From assembly GCA_023481105.1 (NCBI GenBank), contig JAMCWK010000101.1, positions 1 through 64,000 of the forward strand: DNA of 64,000 bases, written 5' to 3'. A program made the translations under genes and the position numbers. Position 1 is the first letter of the stretch, and the number at the start of each line of letters is the position of its first letter. Source of the stretch: Acidobacteriota bacterium. Lineage in GTDB: Bacteria > Acidobacteriota > Terriglobia > Acidiferrales > UBA7541. The notes under the pieces are model-generated. The model saw only the letters and a list, made by a program, of their open reading frames with translations. It did no database searches and was not told the origin of the DNA. Shown here one piece after another: positions 25,423 to 34,300 of this stretch.

Positions 25423-26323
25423 GCAATCCCTGAATCCCCGCATCGGCGCAGCCCTGGTGGTCGGCGGGGGAATCGGTGGCATGCAGGCGGCGCTGGACCT
25501 CGCGGCGGGCGGCATCAAGGTTTACCTGGTGGACAGCCGGCCCGCCATCGGCGGGGTCATGGCGCAGCTCGATAAGACTTTCCCGACGAACGACTGCGCC
25601 ATGTGCACCATGGCGCCGCGCCTGGTTGAGATCGGCCGGCATCGCGATATCGAAATCCTCACGCTCAGCGATGTGCAGAGCATCCGTGGCCAGCCGGGAA
25701 ATTTCCACGTCACGGTGAAGAAGCGCCCGCGCTTTGTGAACGAAACGAAATGCACCGGGTGCGGAACCTGCGTGGCCAACTGCCCGGTGCGCAACGACGT
25801 GCAGCCCCTGGACGTTCCGCGCGTGGAACTGGAGCCCGCCTACCGCGACAAGGTGGCGGAGATTGTGCGGCGCCATCGCGAGCGCCACGGGCCGCTGATG
25901 CCCATTCTCCAAGAAGTCAACACGGCGTTTAATTATTTTCCCGCCAGCGTGCTGAGCTACATCGCGCAGGAAACCGGCTATCCCTTCTCGCACGTTTACC
26001 GGATTGCGACGTTCTACAACGCCTTCAGCGTGGTGCCGCGCGGCAAATTCGTCATCAACGTGTGCATGGGAACCACCTGCTACGTGCGCGGCAGCCAGCG
26101 GCTGATGGAACGATTCTCCGATACGCTGAAGATCAAGCCGGAGGAGACGTCACCCGACCTGCTCTTCACGCTGAAGGCCGTGCGGTGCATCGGATGCTGC
26201 GGGCTGGCGCCTGCCGCAATGGTCGGCGACACCGTGTACGGGAAGCTGACGGTCAAGGAAGTCTCCGGAATCGCCAACAAGTACCGGGGAGCAAATGGCC
26301 ATGGCCAAACTCACGCTGGATGA
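25412..26323 (+). CDS. Fusion protein: N-terminal half of HdrA joined to a NuoE-type [2Fe-2S] domain
   Basis: Predicted 303 residues in two parts. Residues 1-126 are the start of the HdrA FAD domain (VVGGGIGGMQAALDLAAGG, QLDKTFPTNDCAMC) and its first ferredoxin set C114-x2-C-x2-C-x3-C124-P. Just after this Cys set HdrA homology stops. Residues about 140-292 are a NuoE/HndA thioredoxin-like domain with its [2Fe-2S] ligands C218, C223, C259 and C263, and the helix motif RIATFYNAFSVVPRGK. The missing rest of the HdrA unit lies in the large protein at 31369. Overlap with both neighbours (11 and 29 bases) shows a tight operon. Confidence 0.88.
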   Translation: MLSEQSLNPRIGAALVVGGGIGGMQAALDLAAGGIKVYLVDSRPAIGGVMAQLDKTFPTNDCAMCTMAPRLVEIGRHRDIEILTLSDVQSIRGQPGNFHVTVKKRPRFVNETKCTGCGTCVANCPVRNDVQPLDVPRVELEPAYRDKVAEIVRRHRERHGPLMPILQEVNTAFNYFPASVLSYIAQETGYPFSHVYRIATFYNAFSVVPRGKFVINVCMGTTCYVRGSQRLMERFSDTLKIKPEETSPDLLFTLKAVRCIGCCGLAPAAMVGDTVYGKLTVKEVSGIANKYRGANGHGQTHAG

Positions 26324-26684
26324 GCTGAGAAAAAAACGAGCGGAGGCCCAGAAGGGCATCTACCTACGGGAGGGCGAGTTCCGCGGCAAGATTATTGTGC
26401 ACATGGGCACCTGCGGCATCGCCGCCGGGGCGCGAGGCATCGTCGCGGCGTTTCTGGAGGAGCTGGAGCGAAGCGGGACGAAGGACATCATGGTCACGAC
26501 CTCCGGGTGCGCTGGACTCTGCTCGAAAGAGCCCATGGCCACAGTGGAAATGCTGAACACGCCCCCGGTGAAGTACGGGGAACTCACACCCGACAAAGCC
26601 AGAAACATTTTCAAAGAACACATCGTCGGCGGGACGGCCGTGGCTGCCTACGCTCTGGGGATGGGCTCGGAGAGGGGAGCATAG
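26295..26684 (+). CDS. Thioredoxin-like [2Fe-2S] ferredoxin (HndB-like)
   Basis: Predicted 129-residue cytoplasmic ferredoxin with the thioredoxin-like cluster pattern HMGTCGIAAGARG ... TSGCAGLCSKEP (four Cys). HndB-type subunits sit between the NuoE- and NuoF-like genes in bifurcating hydrogenase operons, exactly as here. It overlaps the upstream gene by 29 bases and is followed 4 bases later by the NuoF-like gene. Two in-frame ATGs (26295, 26301) are possible; GGGGAG fits the first. Confidence 0.88.
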   Translation: MAMAKLTLDELRKKRAEAQKGIYLREGEFRGKIIVHMGTCGIAAGARGIVAAFLEELERSGTKDIMVTTSGCAGLCSKEPMATVEMLNTPPVKYGELTPDKARNIFKEHIVGGTAVAAYALGMGSERGA

Positions 26685-26688
26685 CCCG

Positions 26689-28578
26689 ATGGCTGCACGA
26701 AGAATTGAACTGATGCTGTGCACGGGCACGGGCTGTGTGGCCGGCGGAGCGTTCCGGATTAAGCAGGCCCTGGAAGAAGAAATCGCGCGGCACGGCCTGC
26801 CCGACGAGGTCTCGCTGGTGGCGACCGGCTGCAACGGCTTCTGCGGTCAAGGACCGCTTCTGGTGGCGCTGCCGGAAAAGATTTTCTACGGCTGGCTGAA
26901 GACGGAGGACATTCCGTTTCTTGTGCAAGAGCATTTCTTGAAGGGCCGGCCCGTCCAGAAACTGATGTTCACTCCCCCGGAAAAGAAAGAGCCGATACCC
27001 TTGCTGGGGGACATCCCGTTCTTCAATAAGCAGATGCTTTTGGTGCTGCGGAACAAGGGACTCATTGACCCGGAAAAAATTGAGGACTACCTCGCGCGGG
27101 ACGGTTACGCCGCGTTGGAAAAAGTGCTGACCTCGATGAGCCCGGAAGACGTGATCGAGGAAATCACCAAGTCGGGGCTGCGTGGCCGCGGCGGCGCCGG
27201 CTTTCCCACCGGGGTGAAATGGAAGGTCTGCCGGAATGAACTCAAGACACCGAAGTACGTGATTTGCAACTGCGATGAAGGCGATCCCGGCGCCTACATG
27301 GACCGCAGCGTGTTTGAATCCGACCCGCATGCCGTGATCGAGGGCCAGACCATCGCCGGCTATGCCATCGGTGCCGCACATGGGTACATCTATGTCCGGT
27401 CGGAATATCCGCTGGCCATCAAGCGGATGCAGATCGCCCTGGATCAAGCGCAAGAGTACGGCCTGCTAGGCGAGAACATTCTTGGCACCGGCTTTTCTTT
27501 TGATCTGGAGATCCGGGAAGGCTCCGGAGCCTTCGTCTGCGGAGAAGAGACCTCGCTCATCCACTCCATTGAAGGAAAGAGTCCGGAACCGCGCCAGCGC
27601 CCGCCGTTTCCCGCGCAGGTAGGAATTTGGGGCTGCCCTACGGTGATCAACAACGTCGAAACCCTGGCCAATGTGCCGATCATCGTGACCCGGGGAGCGG
27701 AATGGTATTCGCAGATTGGAACGGCGACGAGCAAAGGCACGAAGATCTTCTCGCTCGTCGGCAAGATCAACAACACGGGCCTGATTGAAGTTCCCATGGG
27801 CATCACCCTGCGCGAGATTGTTTACGAGATCGGCGGCGGCATTCCCGGCAACAAACAATTCAAGGCCGTGCAGACCGGCGGGCCTTCCGGCGGCTGCATC
27901 CCGAACAGCCTCATCGATCTGCCCATCGACTACGAGAGCCTGAAGGAAGTCGGCTCCATGATGGGCTCGGGCGGCATGATCGTGATGGATGAGGACACCT
28001 GCATGGTGGATGTGTCCAAGTTTTTCATCCAGTTCACCAACGACGAGTCCTGCGGCAAGTGCACGGTGTGCCGTGACGGGAGCGACGCGCTGCTCGAGGT
28101 GCTGACGCGGATTACAGAGGGCCAGGGGATGTCGGGCGACATGGAATTCCTCGAAGAGCTGGGGCTGGCCATCAAAGACGGCTCCATGTGCGGGCTGGGA
28201 CAGACGCTGCCCAATCCGGTGCTCTCCACGCTGAAATATTTCCGGGACGAGTACGAGGCGCACATCACCGAGAAACGCTGCCCGGCCAAAGTGTGCAAGA
28301 ACCTGATCGCCTACTGGATCGATCCGCAGTTGTGCCAGGCCTGCCTCATCTGTCACAGGGAATGTCCTGCGGAATCCATTTATGGCGAAAAGCAGATGGT
28401 CCACGTCATCGACCAGAACAAATGCACAAAATGCGGAACGTGTCTGGACGTGTGCCCGCCGCGCTTCAGCGCCGTGAAAAAACTTTCCGGCGAGCCCGTT
28501 CCCGCTGTCGAGCGTGGAATCAAGGTGGAACGAAAGAAGAAGCCGGCAAGACCGGAGCAGGAAAAAGTGCAAGTGTAA
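26689..28578 (+). CDS. NuoF-type flavoprotein with [2Fe-2S] N-domain and 2[4Fe-4S] C-domain (HndC/HydB-like)
   Basis: Predicted 629-residue diaphorase subunit that oxidises or reduces NAD(P)(H). Order: thioredoxin-like [2Fe-2S] domain (about 1-100; C11, C16 and CNGFC), the NuoF core with the NADH/FMN-binding GLRGRGGAGFPTG and EGSGAFVCGEETSL, the [4Fe-4S] site ESCGKCTVCRDG, and a C-terminal bacterial ferredoxin domain (CQACLICHRECP, CTKCGTCLDVCP). This is the arrangement of HydB/HndC in electron-bifurcating hydrogenases, not of plain complex I NuoF. With the NuoE- and NuoG-like pieces nearby it forms the NAD(P)H module of the island III complex. Confidence 0.92.
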   Translation: MAARRIELMLCTGTGCVAGGAFRIKQALEEEIARHGLPDEVSLVATGCNGFCGQGPLLVALPEKIFYGWLKTEDIPFLVQEHFLKGRPVQKLMFTPPEKKEPIPLLGDIPFFNKQMLLVLRNKGLIDPEKIEDYLARDGYAALEKVLTSMSPEDVIEEITKSGLRGRGGAGFPTGVKWKVCRNELKTPKYVICNCDEGDPGAYMDRSVFESDPHAVIEGQTIAGYAIGAAHGYIYVRSEYPLAIKRMQIALDQAQEYGLLGENILGTGFSFDLEIREGSGAFVCGEETSLIHSIEGKSPEPRQRPPFPAQVGIWGCPTVINNVETLANVPIIVTRGAEWYSQIGTATSKGTKIFSLVGKINNTGLIEVPMGITLREIVYEIGGGIPGNKQFKAVQTGGPSGGCIPNSLIDLPIDYESLKEVGSMMGSGGMIVMDEDTCMVDVSKFFIQFTNDESCGKCTVCRDGSDALLEVLTRITEGQGMSGDMEFLEELGLAIKDGSMCGLGQTLPNPVLSTLKYFRDEYEAHITEKRCPAKVCKNLIAYWIDPQLCQACLICHRECPAESIYGEKQMVHVIDQNKCTKCGTCLDVCPPRFSAVKKLSGEPVPAVERGIKVERKKKPARPEQEKVQV

Positions 28579-28598
28579 GCGGGGCCCGAGGAGCCAGC

Positions 28599-28949
28599 AT
28601 GACGCTTCGAGAAATTATTGAGACGCTGCAGGCAAAGGTCGTTCTCGACAACCACGACGAGCGGATGGTCGTGGAGCGGGCGCGCGCCTCCGACCTGATG
28701 AGCGATGTGCTGACTCGCGTCAACCCCGGCGCGCTGCTGTTGACCGGACTGACCACGCCACAAAGCATTTATACGGCGGAGATGGCCGATGTGACTGTCG
28801 TTTGCTACGTCCGTGGGAAGCGGCCGCAGGAGGAAACGCTGCGACTGGCTGAGGAAAGAGGCCTCGTTCTTCTCAGCACAGACCTGCCTATGTACGAGAG
28901 CTGCGGACGATTGTACAAAAAAGGTCTCAAGGGCGGCACGGAAACATGA
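28599..28949 (+). CDS. DRTGG-domain protein (first of two)
   Basis: Predicted 116-residue small cytoplasmic protein with the alpha/beta DRTGG-type fold (HDERMVVERARASDLMSDVL; GALLLTGLTTPQSIYTAEMAD; EERGLVLLSTDLPMYESCGRLYK). Such domains occur in gene clusters of [FeFe] and bifurcating hydrogenases and next to HPr kinase-like proteins; their ligand is not known to me. The start is the ATG at 28599 behind GAGGAG. Its TGA stop overlaps the next ATG (ATGA). It has a paralogue two genes downstream (29869). Confidence 0.78.
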   Translation: MTLREIIETLQAKVVLDNHDERMVVERARASDLMSDVLTRVNPGALLLTGLTTPQSIYTAEMADVTVVCYVRGKRPQEETLRLAEERGLVLLSTDLPMYESCGRLYKKGLKGGTET

Positions 28950-29872
28950 AGAGCAACGGGGTCAACCGGACGCTTCAGGCAGCACGAACGCAGGAACTGA
29001 TCTATGAGCTGAAGGTACAGCAAGCCATGACCACGAAGGTGATCACCGTGGAGCCTGAGAATACCATGGAGGATCTCCGCCAGATTCTCAAGCTACACCA
29101 ACTTTCCGGAACGCCCGTGATGAACGAAGGAGATCTTGTGGGGATCGTCAGCGTTGAGGATCTCATCCGATCGCTGCTGGAGGGAAATGGCAGCGAGCCC
29201 GTGAAGCAGCGGATGAGCGCGAACTTTGTGACCCTCTATGCGGATGAACCACTGGTTCACGCCGTGCAGAAATTTGAGCGACATGGCTTCGGGCGATTTC
29301 CGGTGATTGACCGCAAGACCAAGGAGCTGGTCGGCATCCTGACAAAAGGGGACATCATCCGCTGCATGCTCCAGCGCCTGGAAATCGACTTTCACGAGCA
29401 GGAGATCCGGCGATACAAACCCAGCGATTGGTTTGCAGAACTTGAGTCCGACCGAACCACCCTGGGGCTGCGGTATCTCATTCAGGGTAGGAACTTCCAG
29501 AGGGCGGGGGAAGCGAGCAGCAAGCTGAAGCAGAATCTGCGCACGCTCGGAATTGCCCCCGAGGCGGTTCGGCGAATCACCATTGCCTCGTACGAAGCCG
29601 AGATGAACCTCGTCATTTTCACGGGTGGCGGTGAACTGAGCGCCTTCGTCGAGCCCGGCAAAGTGACCATCACCGTCGTCGACCACGGTCCCGGAATCCC
29701 CGATATCGAGCGGGCTATGCAGCCAGGCTATTCGACTGCGCCGGACTGGGTGCGGGAGCTCGGCTTCGGGGCCGGTATGGGTCTTCCCAACATCAAGAAT
29801 TGCTCCAATGAATTGAAGCTTGACTCCAAGGTCGGGGAAGGAACCAACCTTCAGTTCACGGTATTCACATGA
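28946..29872 (+). CDS. CBS-pair protein with RsbW-type ATPase domain
   Basis: Predicted 308-residue regulator. Residues about 22-150 form two CBS motifs (VQQAMTTKVITVEPENTMEDL...GIVSVEDLI; MSANFVTLYADEPL...VGILTKGDII), which usually bind adenine nucleotides. Residues about 165-308 are a GHKL ATPase/serine-kinase domain of the anti-sigma type (VDHGPGIPDIERAM, GFGAGMGLPNIKNCSNEL). It could sense energy charge and phosphorylate or sequester a partner. It sits between two DRTGG genes with 4-base overlaps on both sides. The target is unknown. Confidence 0.85.
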   Translation: MKSNGVNRTLQAARTQELIYELKVQQAMTTKVITVEPENTMEDLRQILKLHQLSGTPVMNEGDLVGIVSVEDLIRSLLEGNGSEPVKQRMSANFVTLYADEPLVHAVQKFERHGFGRFPVIDRKTKELVGILTKGDIIRCMLQRLEIDFHEQEIRRYKPSDWFAELESDRTTLGLRYLIQGRNFQRAGEASSKLKQNLRTLGIAPEAVRRITIASYEAEMNLVIFTGGGELSAFVEPGKVTITVVDHGPGIPDIERAMQPGYSTAPDWVRELGFGAGMGLPNIKNCSNELKLDSKVGEGTNLQFTVFT

Positions 29873-30225
29873 CAAAAACGCTGAAAGACATCGCTGCGGC
29901 CCTGCACCTGGATGTGAGAACCGGTGAGCATCTGCTCGCACGCACGGTGACGGGCGGGTATGCGGGGGACTTGCTGAGTGACGTCCTCGCCCATGCCCGA
30001 AAGGGGAGTGTCTGGATTACGTTGCAGACGCATACCAACATCGTGGCGGTGGCCAGCGCCAAGGAGCTCTGCGGAATCATTGTCGTCAATGGAAGAACGC
30101 CGGAAGAAGCAACGCTCCGCAAGGCAGGGGAGGAAGACATTCCCATCATGGTCAGCACGCTCTCCACCTACGACGTAGTTTGTCAGTTGTGCGAGATGGG
30201 AGTCAAAAACGGTGAAGGAGTTTAG
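29869..30225 (+). CDS. DRTGG-domain protein (second of two)
   Basis: Predicted 118 residues with the same fold plan as the gene at 28599: RTVTGGYAGDLLSDVLAHA, HTNIVAVASAKELCGIIVVNG, EEDIPIMVSTLSTYDVVCQL. The pair probably arose by duplication around the CBS-ATPase gene. The ATG overlaps the previous stop (ATGA), and the following PHP gene starts inside its last codons. Function unknown; likely part of the regulatory block. Confidence 0.78.
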   Translation: MTKTLKDIAAALHLDVRTGEHLLARTVTGGYAGDLLSDVLAHARKGSVWITLQTHTNIVAVASAKELCGIIVVNGRTPEEATLRKAGEEDIPIMVSTLSTYDVVCQLCEMGVKNGEGV

Positions 30226-30934
30226 GGCCGATTTACATATTCATACGTGTCTGTCGCCCTGCGCGGACTTGGAGATGTCGCCACGGAATATCGTGAGCGA
30301 GGCGAAACGAAAAGGAGTGCAAGTGATCGGCATTTGCGACCATAACTCGGCCGAGAATGTCCCCGCGGTGGAGAAAAACGCCGCGCGAGAAGGCATTGCC
30401 GTGATCGGCGGGATGGAGGTGACCTCCAAAGAGGAGGTGCACATCCTGGCGTTGTTCGGCAGTGAAGAAAGCCTGTTCACTTTTCAAGAAATCGTCCATG
30501 AGCATCTTCACGGAATCAACGATGAAAAGCTCTACGGAGAGCAAGTGATCGTCAACGAGGAAGACGAAGTCCTCGGCTTCAGCAACAAGCTCCTGATCGG
30601 AGCGACTGACATCACCATTGAGCGGCTTGTCGATTTGATCCATGAGCATGATGGACTGGCCATTGCCGCTCATGTGGATCGGGAAGGATTCGGCATTATC
30701 GGGCAGCTCGGGTTCATTCCCGAGGGATTGCCCCTTGACGCCCTGGAGCTGGCAGATCCATCGAAACGGGATTGTATTTCTCAGGGGAATCGCTTGCCCT
30801 TCATCACATCCTCGGATGCACACAAGCTGGAGGATGTTGGGAGGAGGACGACGACGTTCCTGATGGAGGCTGCGAACACAGTCGAAATCAGGCGGTGCTT
30901 GTCTGGTGTAGAGGGGAGAAGGATGAGGATCTAG
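30212..30934 (+). CDS. PHP-domain phosphoesterase
   Basis: Predicted 240-residue metal-dependent phosphoesterase of the PHP family. Metal-site motifs are visible: ADLHIHTCLSPCADLEM, ICDHNSAENVPAV, GGMEVTSKEEVHI, AAHVDRE and TSSDAHKLEDVG. The substrate is unknown; relatives occur in bifurcating hydrogenase clusters. The GTG at 30212 starts directly at the first metal motif and overlaps the preceding gene by 14 bases. It is followed by an ATPase gene after 2 bases. Confidence 0.88.
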   Translation: MKEFRADLHIHTCLSPCADLEMSPRNIVSEAKRKGVQVIGICDHNSAENVPAVEKNAAREGIAVIGGMEVTSKEEVHILALFGSEESLFTFQEIVHEHLHGINDEKLYGEQVIVNEEDEVLGFSNKLLIGATDITIERLVDLIHEHDGLAIAAHVDREGFGIIGQLGFIPEGLPLDALELADPSKRDCISQGNRLPFITSSDAHKLEDVGRRTTTFLMEAANTVEIRRCLSGVEGRRMRI

Positions 30935-30936
30935 CA

Positions 30937-31356
30937 ATGGAGGATGTCTCCCTGCATATCCTGGATATCGCGGAGAACGCTCTGCGGGCCGGGGCGAAAA
31001 ACGTCATCATCCGACTGGCCCAGCGCAAGCGAGAGGACCGGCTGGTCCTCGAAGTGACCGACGACGGAGAAGGAATGAGCGAAGAAACCATGGAACGATC
31101 TGTGGACCCCTTCTTCACAACGAAGCAAGACAAGCGAGTGGGCCTCGGCTTGCCATTGCTAGCGCAAGCCGCAGAAGAGGCCGGCGGGAAACTGGTAGTC
31201 CAGAGTACGCCGGGCAAGGGCACGAAGGTGATTGCTACCTTCGGGCTGAGTCATATTGATCGAAAACCCCTTGGGAATATAGAGGAGACGCTGCAGTGCC
31301 TGAAAGCGACCCATCCCGAGGTTTGCTTTAGCTTTGAAAGTGTGGAGACAGATTGA
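30937..31356 (+). CDS. Small stand-alone GHKL ATPase (histidine-kinase-like ATP-binding domain)
   Basis: Predicted 139-residue single-domain ATPase: N box (DIAENALRAGAKNV), G1 (EVTDDGEGMS), F box (DPFFTTKQDKRVGLGLPLL), G2 (TPGKGTKV). There is no dimerisation His domain, so it cannot autophosphorylate as a normal sensor kinase. Similar proteins accompany HydABC-type hydrogenase operons. The ATG at 30937 precedes the N box by about 10 residues; longer readings overlap the PHP gene. Confidence 0.85.
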   Translation: MEDVSLHILDIAENALRAGAKNVIIRLAQRKREDRLVLEVTDDGEGMSEETMERSVDPFFTTKQDKRVGLGLPLLAQAAEEAGGKLVVQSTPGKGTKVIATFGLSHIDRKPLGNIEETLQCLKATHPEVCFSFESVETD

Positions 31357-31368
31357 GGTGAGGGAGCA

Positions 31369-34300
31369 ATGATGCATCTCACCATCAACGACACGCGCGT
31401 GGAAGTGCCGGACGGAAGCAAGCTCCTCCAGGCCATCGGAGTGGCCGGCGTCAAGATTCCCACCTTGTGCCACCATAAGGCGCTGACTCCTTATGGCGCC
31501 TGCCGGCTGTGCGTTGTTGAAGTGCATGCTCCGGGCAGGCCACCGTCCATTCAAGCCGCTTGTTCTTATCCTGCTTTGGAAGGAATGAATATCCTCACGC
31601 ATTCCGACCGCGTGACGCGAACGCGGCGCATCGTGGCCGAACTCCTCCTGGCGCGCTGCCCGGATGCCGAGGTCGTGCGGCGCATCGCCGCTGACCTGGG
31701 CGTGCGCGACACGCGAATCCGCAAGAAGCACGATGACTGCATTTACTGCGGGCTGTGCGTACGCGTGTGCGAGGAGCGGATGGGCCGGAGCGCCATCGGT
31801 TTTTCCGGACGAGGACCGCGGAAGAAATTGGAGCCGCCATTCGGAAAGCACAATCCGATCTGCTGGACCTGCGGTGCTTGTAACTTCGTATGCCCAACCG
31901 GGAAGTCGGTCTCCACGCTGGCCACCGCGAATACCCCCATCCCCATCCCGAATCCTTTCAACGTGGGGCTCGACCCGGGGCCCGCGATTTCCATCCTCTA
32001 CCCGCAGGCCGTTCCCAACAAGGCCGTGATCAATCCGGACCAATGCATTCATATGAGCTTTGGCGATTGCGGAATCTGCCGGGAAGTGTGCGAGGCCAAA
32101 GCCATCGATTACGAACAGAAAGAGGAGACGCTGGAGCTGAATGTCGGGGCCGTTGTGCTTTCGCCCGGATACGAAATTTTCGATGCCCGGATCAAAAAAG
32201 AGCTGGGATACGGCCGCTTCCCGAACGTGATTACTGCCCTGGAGTTCGAGCGGATTCTTTCGGCATCCGGGCCGTATTCCGGCCGGGTGCTGCGGCCGTT
32301 CGACAAGCGCGAGCCAAAGCGCATCGCCTTCATCCAGTGCGTGGGTTCGCGGGACGCGGATAGAGATTACTGCTCTTCCGTTTGCTGCATGTACGCCACC
32401 AAGGAAGCCATCATCGCCAAGGAACATCTCGGCGAGGGACTCCAGTGCGACATTTACTTCATGGACTTGCGCGCCTTCGGCAAAGGGTTTGAGCAGTACT
32501 ACCTGCGGGCCAAGGAGCTGGGAGTCCGGTATATCCGCTGCCGCGTGCCGATGATCGAAGAAATTCCCGGGACTCGGACGCTGACGATCAAGTATCTGGC
32601 TGAAAACGATAAAAAGGTTTTGCAGGAATACGACCTGGTCGTGCTCTCTGTAGGCATGCAGCCGCCCAAAGAGGTCAAGGCGATCGCCGAACGATTCGGC
32701 GTGGCGCTCAACCCATTCAGCTTCTGCAGCGCGTCGGTCTTCAAACCCGCGGACTCCTCACGAGAGGGGATCTATGTGGCCGGGCCATTTTCGGAGCCGA
32801 AGGACATCCCGGAAACCGTGGTGCAGGCCTCCGCGGCGGCGGCGCAGGTGCTGTCGCTCTTGAAGGACGCGCGGGGGACGTTGATCACGCCCAAGGTTTA
32901 TCCGCCAGAAAGAGAAGTGGCGGAAGAGGAGCCGCGGATCGGAGTTTTTGTCTGCCACTGCGGGACGAACATCGCCGGCGTGGTCAATGTCCCCGCTGTT
33001 GTTCAGTATGCGCAGACGCTGCCCAACGTTGTGTACGCCGAAAACAATCTCTACACCTGCTCCAACGACACGCAGGAACGCATCAAGGAAAAAATCACCG
33101 AGCACCGGCTGAACCGTGTGGTCGTTGCTTCCTGCACTCCTCGGACCCACGAGCCCCTGTTCCGCAACACGATTCGCGAGGAGGGGCTCAACCCGTACCT
33201 CTTCGAGATGGCGAATATCCGGGACCAGTGTTCCTGGGTGCACATGCACGAACCCGACAAGGCCACCGAAAAGTCCAAGGACTTGCTGAGGATGGCGGTG
33301 GCAAAAGCCCGGCTTCTCGAACCGCTTCGCTCCCGGCCGCTGAAAATCAAAAAGGCCTGTCTGGTAATCGGCGGCGGACTGTCCGGCATGACCGCCGCGC
33401 TGGGGCTGGCTGGTCAGGGTTTCGACGCCTACCTGGTAGAAAAGGACGAGGAACTGGGCGGCCACTTGAGACATGTCCGCTACCTGCTTAACGGAGAGAA
33501 ACCGCAGGACGAATTGAGACGGCTGACAGAGCAAATCAAACAGGATGACAAGATTCATGTCTTCACAGGTGCGACCATCGAGGGGATCGAGGGTAGCATC
33601 GGCGATTTCCGCACAAGAATTTCCGCCCGCGGTGAAACCACCGAGATCACTCATGGCGCGGTGATCGTCGCCACCGGCGCCGCGGAATACCGGCCGAAGG
33701 AATACTTGTACGGGCAGGACCAGGAAGTCATCACCCAACAGGAGCTGGAACAGCGGCTGGCTGCGGATGCTAGTTTCCTGGCGGTGGAAGCAAAGCGTCC
33801 TGCCAAGAGCGTAGTCATGATCCAGTGCGTGGGGTCGCGCGACAGCGAGCGGCCCTACTGTTCGCGGGTGTGCTGCGCCGAGGCCATCAAGAATGCCCTG
33901 AAAATCAAAGCTCTTTCTCCGCAGACACATGTTTGCATTCTCTACCGGGACATCCGAACTTACGGCTTCAAAGAGAGCTATTACACGCAAGCGCGCCAGC
34001 AAGGCGTCGTCTTTGCCCGCTACGACGAGGATCGCAAGCCGGAGGTGTCGCGAAACGGCAATGGGCTGCAGGTGTCCGTCTTTGACCAGACACTGGGAAT
34101 GACCGTGATGATTCCCGCCGACCTGGTGGTGCTGTCGGCCGCGATGGTGGCGAACCCCGGCAACAAGGAACTGGCGCAACTGCTGAAAGTGCCCCTGAAC
34201 GAAGACGGTTTCTTCCTCGAAGCGCATCGCAAGCTGCGTCCGATTGACTTCGCCACCGACGGGGTTTTCCTCTGCGGGGCAGCGCACTCGCCGATGGACT

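Noticed and set aside
25412-31369. The split HdrA as a simple frameshift or assembly break
   Set aside because: The two halves are 5 kb apart, each is fused in frame to a different intact domain, and all genes between are intact and overlap in operon fashion. Assembly error should still be tested with reads.
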